Shown piece after piece: positions 56,964-64,000 of a stretch of 64,000 bases of DNA. Within the stretch, counting starts at the first letter, position 1. Each line of letters begins with the position of its first letter. Source of the DNA: Mannheimia sp. USDA-ARS-USMARC-1261 (GTDB lineage: Bacteria; Pseudomonadota; Gammaproteobacteria; Enterobacterales; Pasteurellaceae); NCBI RefSeq assembly GCF_000521605.1, contig NZ_CP006942.1, positions 1,240,001 through 1,304,000 on the forward strand, in the 5' to 3' direction. The notes beneath the pieces are model-generated. The model saw nothing but the letters and a program-made list of their open reading frames with translations. It was not told the DNA's origin and ran no database searches. The translations under genes and the position numbers were made by a program.

Positions 56964-56985
56964 ATTTTCGACGTAGATCGCAAAA
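56964..56985 (-). promoter_or_regulatory. CRP-S (competence, Sxy-dependent) site of comEC
   Basis: Read on the minus strand: TTTTGCGATCTACG followed by TCGAAAAT. The TGCGA arm is perfect and the TCGCA arm has one mismatch, and 18 of 22 bases fit the Pasteurellaceae CRP-S form (TTTTGCGATCYRGATCGCAAAA). In H. influenzae the rec2 gene is a known member of this competence regulon. Confidence 0.7.
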
Positions 56986-56998
56986 ATAACGCAAAAAG

Positions 56999-57024
56999 AA
57001 AGGCAGACTAAAAAGTCTGCCTTT
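56999..57024 (-). terminator. Terminator after sstT
   Basis: An 11-bp stem AAAGGCAGACT/AGTCTGCCTTT with an A4 loop, 12 bases past the sstT stop. Confidence 0.85.
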
Positions 57025-57035
57025 AGTGAAGTATA

Positions 57036-58250
57036 TTATGCTGATTTTTGATCTTCAGAGTAGCTTACCGCAGCGGTAAATAATACGTCTGTTGATGAAT
57101 TTAGAGCAGTTTCAACCGAGTCTTGAATAACGCCAATCACAAAGCCAACACCAATGACTTGAGCAGCAATATCATTTGGAATACTAAATAAGCTGCAAGC
57201 TAATGGAATTAACAATAATGACCCCCCTGCAACACCTGAGGCTCCACAAGCACAGATTGAGGCTACAACACTTAATAATAATGCAGTTGAGAAATCAGGC
57301 TGAATACCTTGTGTATATGCAGCTGCAAGCGTTAATACGGTAACGGTAATTGCAGCACCCGCCATATTAATGCTCGCACCAAGAGGGATGGCAACAGAAG
57401 CTATTTCATCACGTACACCTAAACGTTTCGCCAAGTTCATATTTACAGGAATATTCGCAGCAGAGCTACGGGTAAAAAATGCCGTTACACCACTTTCACG
57501 TAAACAAGTGAATGTTAATGGGTATGGATTGCGGCGAATTTTCCAAAATACTAATAATGGATTTAATACTAATGCTACAAATAACATTGCACCTACTAAT
57601 ACTAATAATAAACGAGCATAGCCTTCAAACGCATCTAAACCGTTTACTGCAACGGTTTCTGCCACTAAACCAAATACGCCGATAGGTGCAAACGCAATCA
57701 CCACTTTCACCACAAAAGAAACTGCATTTGATAAATCATTTAAAAATGCTTTTGAACTTGCTGAGCCGTGGCGGAATGCGATACCCAAGCCGATAGACCA
57801 AGCTAAAATACCGATAAAGTTACCGTTACTTAATGCGGTTAATGGATTATCTACCAAGTTAAAAATCACAGTTTTTAAGATTTGACCGATGCCTTCCGGT
57901 GGTGCTAAACCGTCCGGACTTGCAGTTAATTCTAGCGTAGTTGGGAACATAAAACTTAATACAACTGCTGTTAATGCAGCCAAGAAAGTCCCTAATACAT
58001 AAAGCACTAAAATCGGTTTTAATTTGCTGTCTGATCCCACTTCTTTATTTGCAATCGCAGATAACACTAATACAAACACTAAAATAGGAGCGATAGCACG
58101 AAGCGATTTCACAAAGAATTGACCTAATACGCCAACATTTACTGCCCAATCTTTATTAATAAATGCCAGTAATACCCCTAGCACTAAACCAATGGCGATA
58201 CGTAATACAAGATTACCGCCAAGAATTTTTGAAGATAATGAATTACTCAT
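57036..58250 (-). CDS. sstT: Sodium/serine-threonine symporter
   Basis: Na+-coupled uptake of serine and threonine. The 404-residue DAACS-family protein has about eight membrane segments, the serine-rich reentrant motif [14 protein letters not shown] and [15 protein letters not shown]. Length and motifs match E. coli SstT (414). Confidence 0.92.
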   Translation of the reverse strand: MSNSLSSKILGGNLVLRIAIGLVLGVLLAFINKDWAVNVGVLGQFFVKSLRAIAPILVFVLVLSAIANKEVGSDSKLKPILVLYVLGTFLAALTAVVLSFMFPTTLELTASPDGLAPPEGIGQILKTVIFNLVDNPLTALSNGNFIGILAWSIGLGIAFRHGSASSKAFLNDLSNAVSFVVKVVIAFAPIGVFGLVAETVAVNGLDAFEGYARLLLVLVGAMLFVALVLNPLLVFWKIRRNPYPLTFTCLRESGVTAFFTRSSAANIPVNMNLAKRLGVRDEIASVAIPLGASINMAGAAITVTVLTLAAAYTQGIQPDFSTALLLSVVASICACGASGVAGGSLLLIPLACSLFSIPNDIAAQVIGVGFVIGVIQDSVETALNSSTDVLFTAAVSYSEDQKSA

Positions 58251-58356
58251 AAAATTTCACTTATGTAAGACAAAAAAATAAAAAAGGATAAATAATATTT
58301 ATCCACCTAATAAAATAGGTTTGTAGATTAGCTGAAAATCAGACAATATGGAATAA

Positions 58357-58365
58357 ACAAGCGGT
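58357..58365 (+). repeat. DNA uptake signal core upstream of dgkA
   Basis: ACAAGCGGTT, then TTTTTTTAAA and TTTTTTTGCAAAA. It lies in the 253-base gap between divergent sstT and dgkA, which otherwise holds AT-rich promoter sequence. Confidence 0.8.
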
Positions 58366-58503
58366 TATTTTTTTAAATTTTTTTGCAAAAAGTTGGATTT
58401 TTCTATTTTCAGATTGATTTATTTTATTCATACTAAGTTTCTTTAAAGATAACTTTTCTTTCAGTACAATAACGTTTAACTTATTCACTTAATCTAACAA
58501 CTT

Positions 58504-58866
58504 ATGAAACCTAAAAATAAAGCTGACTTTCAGCGTGTTATTAATGCAACAAATTATTCAATGAAAGGCTTAAAAGCTGCCTATATTAATGAAGCTGCCT
58601 TTCGCCAAGAACTATGGTGTGCAATTATTCTATTTCCGTTAGCCTTTATTCTTGGTGAAACGAATATTGAAAAAGTACTGCTAGTCGGGACAATATTGCT
58701 GGTCTTAATTGTTGAATTACTTAATAGTGCGGTTGAAGCCGTCGTTGATCGCATTGGTTCTGACTTTCACGAGCTGTCCGGTAGAGCAAAAGATTTTGGT
58801 TCAGCTGCTGTGTTTTTATCAATGATTTTACTGGCAATTACTTGGATATTGGTTTTATTCTTCTAA
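58504..58866 (+). CDS. dgkA: Diacylglycerol kinase
   Basis: Recycles diacylglycerol to phosphatidate in the inner membrane. The 120-residue protein has the prokaryotic DAGK signature ELLNSAVEAVVDRIG (about 73-87) and three membrane helices. ushA follows 38 bases later. Confidence 0.95.
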   Translation: MKPKNKADFQRVINATNYSMKGLKAAYINEAAFRQELWCAIILFPLAFILGETNIEKVLLVGTILLVLIVELLNSAVEAVVDRIGSDFHELSGRAKDFGSAAVFLSMILLAITWILVLFF

Positions 58867-58904
58867 TGTCTTGTTATAACACTAATACTTATTGAGGTAT
58901 TTCT

Positions 58905-60548
58905 ATGAACTTTAAGAAAACATTACTTTCTCTCGCTATTCTAGGCTCAGTCTCTGCAATGGCGTATGAAACAGATAAAACTTACAGTTTCACTGTACTA
59001 CATACCAATGACCTACACGGTCATTTTTGGCAAAACGATAAAGGCGAATATGGCTTAGCGGCACAAAAAACATTAATTGATGGTATTCGCAAAGATGTAG
59101 AAGAAAAAGGCGGTTCAGTCGTAGTATTAAATGCTGGTGATGTTAATACCGGTGTACCCGAATCGGATATGCAAAACGCTCGCCCTGATATTGAGGGTAT
59201 GAATGCGGTTGGTTATGATGCAATGGTGTTAGGTAATCACGAGTTTGACTTCCCTCTCCAAGTGCTTTCTATGCAAGAACAATGGGCAAAATTCCCTTTT
59301 ATTTCTGCGAATGTTATTAATAAAAAAACAGATAAGCCTATCGTAAAACCTTACGTTATTCTTGAGCGAGGCGGTCTAAAAATTGCCGTTGTTGGATTAA
59401 CTACAGAAGATACTGCAAAATTAGGCAATCCTGATGTAACTGAAAATGCGGTATTTAAAAACCCAATTGAAACTGCAAAAACAACACTTGCAGAAATTAA
59501 CAAAACTGAAAAACCGGATGTGCGTATTGCTCTAACTCATATGGGCTATTACTTTGACGGTAAACACGGCACTAATGCACCAGGCGATGTAACAATGGCT
59601 CGCACCTTAGATAAAGGAGCTTTCGATTTAATCATTGGTGGACATACTCACGATACAGTATGTATTGATGATAAAGGTCAATTCAAAGCGAAATACACAC
59701 CAGGCGAAGAGTGTAAACCGGATTTTCAAAACGGTACTTGGATTGTGCAAGCCGGTGAATGGGGTAAATTTGTTGGACGTGCTGATTTTGAGTTTAAAAA
59801 TGGCAAAACAACTTTAGTAAAATATGAGTTAATCCCTGTAAACTTGAAAAAAACCATCAAAAAAGAAGATGGTACAAAAGAATACCAGCTCTACCAACCT
59901 GAAATTAAAGCGGATGAAGCCACTTATCAATTACTCAAAAAATATCAAGATGAAGGCGACCAAAAACTGAACATTGAGGTCGGAAGTGTTAAAGGCTTAT
60001 TAGATGGTAAACGCGAGCATATTCGTTTCCATCAAACCAATCTCGGTCGCTTAATTGCTCAATCTCAAATGGAGCGTGTAAAAGCAGACATCGGTATTAT
60101 GAATTCCGGCGGTATCCGCACTTCAATTGAGGAAGGAAAAGTAACCTATAAAAACCTACTGACTGTGCAACCATTCGGTAATATGATTGCAACGGTTGAT
60201 TTAAAAGGCAAAGAGTTGTTAGATACCATTACGGCTATCGCATTGAAAGATGTTGATACAGGTGCATATCCACAATTTGCAGGTATTTCAATGGTAGTTG
60301 ATCGTAATGCAAAAACTATTTCTGATGTAAAAATTGGTGGTAAAGCATTTGATGAAAACAAAACCTATAAAGTTTCTTTACCTGACTACGTTGCAGCTGG
60401 TGGTGATGGTTATCCATTACTGAAAAAACACCCTACTTATGTAAATACCGGCTTCATTGATGCGGAAATGCTGAAAAAATTCTTTGAAGAAAATAAAGTG
60501 ATTGAAGCAGATAAATACGATCCGAAAAATGACATTATTTTCAAATAA
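58905..60548 (+). CDS. ushA: Periplasmic UDP-sugar hydrolase / 5'-nucleotidase
   Basis: Hydrolyses UDP-glucose and nucleoside monophosphates in the periplasm. The 547-residue protein has a signal peptide, the metallophosphoesterase motifs VLHTNDLHGH, GNHEFD and GGHTHD, and a C-terminal nucleotidase domain (NSGGIRTSIEEG, TVQPFGN). Length fits UshA (550) better than NadN (about 600), so NAD pyrophosphatase activity is a possible but second choice. Confidence 0.85.
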   Translation: MNFKKTLLSLAILGSVSAMAYETDKTYSFTVLHTNDLHGHFWQNDKGEYGLAAQKTLIDGIRKDVEEKGGSVVVLNAGDVNTGVPESDMQNARPDIEGMNAVGYDAMVLGNHEFDFPLQVLSMQEQWAKFPFISANVINKKTDKPIVKPYVILERGGLKIAVVGLTTEDTAKLGNPDVTENAVFKNPIETAKTTLAEINKTEKPDVRIALTHMGYYFDGKHGTNAPGDVTMARTLDKGAFDLIIGGHTHDTVCIDDKGQFKAKYTPGEECKPDFQNGTWIVQAGEWGKFVGRADFEFKNGKTTLVKYELIPVNLKKTIKKEDGTKEYQLYQPEIKADEATYQLLKKYQDEGDQKLNIEVGSVKGLLDGKREHIRFHQTNLGRLIAQSQMERVKADIGIMNSGGIRTSIEEGKVTYKNLLTVQPFGNMIATVDLKGKELLDTITAIALKDVDTGAYPQFAGISMVVDRNAKTISDVKIGGKAFDENKTYKVSLPDYVAAGGDGYPLLKKHPTYVNTGFIDAEMLKKFFEENKVIEADKYDPKNDIIFK

Positions 60549-60557
60549 TTAAACGTT

Positions 60558-60590
60558 AATGGGGAAATCAAACGATTTCCCCATTTTTTA
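60558..60590. terminator. Terminator between ushA and yciH
   Basis: A 12-bp stem AATGGGGAAATC/GATTTCCCCATT with a 4-base loop and a T run on the + side, between convergent genes. Confidence 0.85.
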
Positions 60591-60899
60591 GCCACCGGAC
60601 AATTTTACTTTAAAGCCTTTACTTTCTAAAATTTGCTTAATAAGTTCACGATTATCGCCCTGAATCTCAATAATGCCATCTTTAAATGAACCTCCACAGC
60701 CTAATTTACGCTTCAGCTCTGAAGCAAGCGAGTTAATTGCTTTATCATCTAAATCAAGCCCGGTAATGACACAAACACCTTTCCCTTTTCGCCCACTGGT
60801 TTGGCGTTGAATGCGTACAATCCCATCGCCTTTAGGGCGTTCTTCTTGAATAATTTCCGGCTTTATTCTACCGGTTTCTGTTGAATAAACTAATGTCAT
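60588..60899 (-). CDS. yciH: SUI1/eIF1-family protein YciH
   Basis: A 103-residue protein with the SUI1 domain (VRIQRQTSGRKGKGVCVITGL, then LKRKLGCGGSFKDGIIEIQGD). It probably affects translation start accuracy. It is the last gene of the lapA-lapB-pyrF-yciH block; the terminator after pyrF precedes it. Confidence 0.9.
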   Translation of the reverse strand: MTLVYSTETGRIKPEIIQEERPKGDGIVRIQRQTSGRKGKGVCVITGLDLDDKAINSLASELKRKLGCGGSFKDGIIEIQGDNRELIKQILESKGFKVKLSGG

Positions 60900-60922
60900 T
60901 GGTAAATTTTTCCTTAAACACG

Positions 60923-60931
60923 ACCGCTTGT
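60923..60931 (-). repeat. DNA uptake signal core between yciH and pyrF
   Basis: ACCGCTTGT with AAATTTTTCC on its left, just before the yciH start. Confidence 0.7.
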
Positions 60932-60940
60932 ATCATTAAA

Positions 60941-60960
60941 AAGGCGGAAAATTCCGCCTT
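60941..60960 (-). terminator. Terminator after pyrF
   Basis: Stem AAGGCGGAA/TTCCGCCTT with an AA loop, followed by TTTTTAATG on the minus strand. It may limit yciH transcription from the pyrF promoter. Confidence 0.7.
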
Positions 60961-60965
60961 ATTTA

Positions 60966-61661
60966 TTAACCATTAATAGATTGATTTATTGATTTGAGTA
61001 CTGCTAATGGATCTGCTGCTTGAGTAATTGGGCGACCGATTACTAAGAAATCCGAACCTGTTTCTATTGCCTGTTTTGGCGTCATTACACGTCGTTGGTC
61101 GGCAAAATCACTGCCCTCCGGACGGATACCCGGTGTGATTAATTTGAAATCTGCTCCACAATGTGTGCGTAATACTTCAACCTCTTGTGGAGAACATACC
61201 ACACCGTCTAAACCGGCACGTTGAGCTAAATGGGCTAAACGAATCACCTGCTCCATTGGTGAGGCATTAATGCCTATTTGTAATAAATCTAAATCTTCCA
61301 TACTGGTTAAAACCGTTACTGCAATTAACAATGGAGCATCTTTGCCGTAAGGCTCTAAGATTTTTTTCGCATCTTCCATCATTTTTAAACCGCCTGAAGC
61401 GTGTAAGTCTACCATCCATACGCCTAAATCAGCGGCTGAACGCACTGCACGGGCAACTGTGTTTGGAATATCGTGATATTTTAAATCAAGGAATACATCA
61501 AATTTACGGTCGTGTAATTGTTTTAAAAAATTTGTACCTAATGTTGTAAACATCTCTTTGCCTACTTTTAAACGACAAAGTGATGGTTCAACTAAGTCAA
61601 CAAATTCCAATGCTTCACGTTCCGTTTCATAATCTAAAGCAACAATGACTTTATTGTTCAT
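60966..61661 (-). CDS. pyrF: Orotidine 5'-phosphate decarboxylase
   Basis: Final step of UMP synthesis. The 231-residue TIM barrel has the catalytic [15 protein letters not shown] motif (about residue 60) and VIGRPIT near the C-terminus. It starts 20 bases after lapB. Confidence 0.95.
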   Translation of the reverse strand: MNNKVIVALDYETEREALEFVDLVEPSLCRLKVGKEMFTTLGTNFLKQLHDRKFDVFLDLKYHDIPNTVARAVRSAADLGVWMVDLHASGGLKMMEDAKKILEPYGKDAPLLIAVTVLTSMEDLDLLQIGINASPMEQVIRLAHLAQRAGLDGVVCSPQEVEVLRTHCGADFKLITPGIRPEGSDFADQRRVMTPKQAIETGSDFLVIGRPITQAADPLAVLKSINQSING

Positions 61662-61681
61662 ACTGAACTCCTCAATTTTTA

Positions 61682-62875
61682 TTAGATAAGACCATCGATA
61701 CTCTGTATCGGTTTAATTTTTTCCCATTGATTACAAGATGGGCATTGCCACATTAAGCGATAACTTTGATAACCGCAACTTAAGCAGCGATATTGAAAAC
61801 CTCTTTTGATTTGGTTACCCACCATATTATGCAGTAGTACCAAGCTCTCTTTACCATTTCCTTCTTCAGCAAAATCTGCTTGATAGCGAATAAAACGATG
61901 GAACGTAATCAAACTCGGGTAAGCACTTAATTGCTGATATAATTTAGAATGTGCTGCATTAATACCGTCTTTTTCTTCAATAAATTCGGTTAATGCAATA
62001 TCTACGCTACTATTATGTTTTACTTGGTTTGCTTTTATCAAGAATAGTTCATAGCCATTTGAATCATTTAGTGCCGTATAACATTGCCTTACTCGCCCAA
62101 GCACTTCACTAATATAATCGGGGTCTTGCTGTAAAATTTGCTCAAAATAACCTAATGCTTTGGTAAATTCTGCTTGCTCTAAATAGAAATCACCCAGCAT
62201 TATTGAAGCTCTTGTGGATTGAGGATAATAGTCTAGGGCTTTATTTAAAGCTTCTAAAAATGCAATTTTATCTTCAAATTTAACCGCTTGTGCATATTCA
62301 CAGTAAAAATGAGATAAGGGAATTGTATCGGATTCCGGCGAAATTTTTAATAACTTTTCAGCAACATTAATCGCTTTCTTCCACTCTCGTGTTTTTTGAT
62401 AAACCACAGTAAGTTGAGACAATGAATGCTTAGCAAATTCAGGTTCATCAACCAATGAAATATAGTAATTTTCTGCTCGATCATAAAAACCCGCTGCCAT
62501 AAAATCTTTAGCCAATTGTTGTTTGGCTAATAATTTCTGTTCAAATGAATAATCCGGATTATTTTCTAAGGCTTGATGAATACGCAAGGCTCTATCTACC
62601 TCACCTCTTGAGCGAAACAAATTACCTAAGGTTAATTCCGCCTCAAATTGGGATTCAGTAGAAATTTGATTTTCAGATTCTTGCTTTTGTAACATAGAAA
62701 GGAAAAGATCAACCGCCTTTTCCTGTTGATTAGATAAAAGAAAGTTCAATCCCGTAACATATTCACGGGAAAACTTATTATTAGCGGTTTCTTGATCCTT
62801 TTTAGCACTACGTTGCCCCATATACCAACCGTATAATGCGGCAATAGGCAATAAAAGGAACAATAATTCAAGCAT
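61682..62875 (-). CDS. lapB: LPS assembly protein LapB
   Basis: Regulates LPS by delivering LpxC to FtsH. The 397-residue protein has an N-terminal membrane anchor ([18 protein letters not shown]), about nine tetratricopeptide repeats, and a C-terminal rubredoxin-like CxxC pair ([15 protein letters not shown]). It overlaps the usual lapA-lapB layout with 3 bases between genes. Confidence 0.93.
   Translation of the reverse strand: MLELLFLLLPIAALYGWYMGQRSAKKDQETANNKFSREYVTGLNFLLSNQQEKAVDLFLSMLQKQESENQISTESQFEAELTLGNLFRSRGEVDRALRIHQALENNPDYSFEQKLLAKQQLAKDFMAAGFYDRAENYYISLVDEPEFAKHSLSQLTVVYQKTREWKKAINVAEKLLKISPESDTIPLSHFYCEYAQAVKFEDKIAFLEALNKALDYYPQSTRASIMLGDFYLEQAEFTKALGYFEQILQQDPDYISEVLGRVRQCYTALNDSNGYELFLIKANQVKHNSSVDIALTEFIEEKDGINAAHSKLYQQLSAYPSLITFHRFIRYQADFAEEGNGKESLVLLHNMVGNQIKRGFQYRCLSCGYQSYRLMWQCPSCNQWEKIKPIQSIDGLI
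62283..62291 (-). repeat. DNA uptake signal core within lapB
   Basis: ACCGCTTGT in a coding position, with AAATTTA on its left. Confidence 0.7.
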
Positions 62876-62878
62876 TGA

Positions 62879-63166
62879 TTACTCAACCTTTGGCGTGGTT
62901 AATTCAGTTATCTGCTGTGCTTGACGTTTTACACGGCGATTTAACGCAATATTTTGCACTTTAACTTTTAAGTAAAAAATACCAGTTACTAACCAACCCA
63001 AAATTAATCCCAAACCAAACAAAATTGCCACTAGTGTTGATAGGCGTAATTCACTCTGAGCAATAATATAATTGAAAGTAATAAGTTGATCATTATTTGC
63101 CCCAATTGTAACTGCAACGATGATAACTGCAATTACAACTAAAATCCCTAAAATATACTTAAGCAT
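62879..63166 (-). CDS. lapA: Inner-membrane protein LapA (YciS)
   Basis: A 95-residue DUF1049 protein with two membrane segments (about 2-20, YILGILVVIAVIIVAVTIG, and 40-64, STLVAILFGLGLILGWLVTG) and a basic coiled-coil tail. It partners LapB in LPS control. Confidence 0.9.
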   Translation of the reverse strand: MLKYILGILVVIAVIIVAVTIGANNDQLITFNYIIAQSELRLSTLVAILFGLGLILGWLVTGIFYLKVKVQNIALNRRVKRQAQQITELTTPKVE

Positions 63167-63205
63167 ATAATCTCCTTCACTACAGAAATTTATAATTTGA
63201 TAGAA

Positions 63206-63487
63206 TTAAATTAAGTCCACACGCTCTTTTAAATCTTTACCTGCTTTAAAATGAGGGACATATTTTCCGGATAATGCGACACTGTCTCCTGTTTTAGGAT
63301 TTCGTCCTACACGAGGCTGGCGATAATGTAATGAAAAACTCCCAAAGCCTCTCACCTCAATTCTCTCGCCTTTTTCTAATGTTAGTGTTAAATGCTCTAA
63401 AATCTCTTTTACACAATTCTCTACTGTTTTAATCTGTAAATTTGGATTTTTAGCCACTAAACTCTCAATTAATTCAGACTTGGTCAT
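63206..63487 (-). CDS. ihfB: Integration host factor, beta subunit
   Basis: DNA-bending architectural protein. The 93-residue protein has the HU/IHF fold with the DNA-binding arm [15 protein letters not shown] (about 56-70). It follows rpsA at a distance of 129 bases, as in E. coli. Confidence 0.95.
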   Translation of the reverse strand: MTKSELIESLVAKNPNLQIKTVENCVKEILEHLTLTLEKGERIEVRGFGSFSLHYRQPRVGRNPKTGDSVALSGKYVPHFKAGKDLKERVDLI

Positions 63488-63568
63488 TGTTTCCTCAGTA
63501 AAATTAATATAGCAATTTTAAATAATCACTCATAACTAAATGAATATTTAAAATGGCGATTTAAGTTT

Positions 63569-63597
63569 AAATGGGTATGCTTTAAACATACCCATTT
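63569..63597 (-). terminator. Terminator after rpsA
   Basis: An 11-bp stem AAATGGGTATG/CATACCCATTT with a 7-base loop, on the minus-strand 3' side of rpsA. Confidence 0.8.
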
Positions 63598-63616
63598 CAT
63601 TATCAGTTAAATCTAA

Positions 63617-64000
63617 TTATTCGCCTTTAGCAGCTTTGAATGCTTCAGCAAATGCATTTGGTACTGCAACTTCTTCTTTGTTCACTTGTGCAAGTGCCGC
63701 TGACTCTTCAGCTTGGTCTTTTGCACGAATAGATAAATGAACAATGCGTGATTTGCGATCTACGCCGGTGTATTTTGCTTCAACTGTATCGTTTACTGCA
63801 ACTTCACCGTTTAAATCTGCTGCACGGATGTAGCCTTCAACACCACCGGCTAATTCAACTTTAGCACCTTTAGCATCAACTTCTACTACTGTCGCAGAAA
63901 CGATTTCGCCTTTTTTCGCACCATCAACAAAGTTTGTGAACGGATCTGATTCTAATTGTTTGATACCTAAAGAGATACGCTCTTTCACCGCATCAACTTG
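63617..64000 (-). CDS. rpsA: Ribosomal protein S1, C-terminal part
   Basis: About 127 residues from the end of S1, with the gene running off the right edge. [16 protein letters not shown] and an S1/OB domain with [16 protein letters not shown] and [15 protein letters not shown] are visible. The frame is open to the window end; the GTG at 63988 is internal. Together with ihfB, lapA, lapB, pyrF and yciH this is a conserved block. Confidence 0.95.
   Translation of the reverse strand, partial: QVDAVKERISLGIKQLESDPFTNFVDGAKKGEIVSATVVEVDAKGAKVELAGGVEGYIRAADLNGEVAVNDTVEAKYTGVDRKSRIVHLSIRAKDQAEESAALAQVNKEEVAVPNAFAEAFKAAKGE

Noticed and set aside
63617-63988. GTG at 63988 as start of an independent small gene
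   Set aside because: The frame continues to the window edge with S1 sequence; the codon is internal.
1-64000. CRISPR arrays, tRNA or rRNA genes, prophage or intact insertion sequences
   Set aside because: Nothing with regular spacer repeats, cloverleaf sequence or intact transposase was found in the window.

Overview
The window is a stretch of low-GC gammaproteobacterial chromosome from the family Pasteurellaceae. At least 20 copies of the 9-base core ACAAGCGGT (or its complement) are scattered through it, many inside intergenic inverted pairs. This is the Actinobacillus pleuropneumoniae-type DNA uptake signal, not the Haemophilus influenzae type (AAGTGCGGT), so the source is probably Mannheimia, Actinobacillus, Bibersteinia, Glaesserella or a close relative. 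Gene content is almost entirely core metabolism and housekeeping. There are no tRNA or rRNA genes, CRISPR arrays, prophage or intact insertion sequences that I can see.

Layout. 1-14.5 kb: acetate kinase end and pta, carbonic anhydrase, ilvIH, argA, a DUF1508 protein, pepP, a small HTH protein, a frameshifted glpX, zapB, tdk, tsaB, aroG and a zinc metallopeptidase. 14.5-31 kb: ftsK, lrp, rnd, a Mlc-like ROK repressor, bioD, a ZnuD-type zinc TonB receptor divergent from a TbpB-like surface lipoprotein, arfA (with a hairpin inside the gene), a methyltransferase, perM, a YvcK-family protein and topA. 31-45.6 kb: LysR regulator, an M20 peptidase with YjiG/YjiH, a GlsB-like protein, an orphan substrate-binding protein, glnS, a sbcB/DNA-glycosylase/RNase AM operon, asnS, a possible small RNA locus, epmB with a membrane protein, a secreted hypothetical protein and efp. 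45.6-64 kb: LysR with an oxidoreductase and an NTF2-like protein, sspAB, purE-asparaginase-purK, two AT-rich genes between REP-like repeats (one CdiI-like), queA, a broken REP-associated transposase coupled to comEC, sstT, dgkA, ushA, and the conserved block yciH-pyrF-lapB-lapA-ihfB-rpsA.

Regulation that can be read from the DNA: a TrpR-like operator in the aroG promoter recurs upstream of the orphan substrate-binding protein, which suggests a tryptophan-controlled aromatic amino-acid circuit. There is a PurR box before purE, an ARG-box-like site before argA, a competence CRP-S site before comEC, a CRP site before the Mlc-like gene, a ribosome-site-masking hairpin before ilvI, and a non-stop hairpin inside arfA. 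The most interesting accessory candidates are the znuD/lipoprotein pair, the shared aroG/substrate-binding-protein operator, and the comEC-transposase junction with its palindromes.

Two single-base frameshifts (glpX in a G5 tract, and the transposase in a CCC tract) could be real mutations or sequencing errors.
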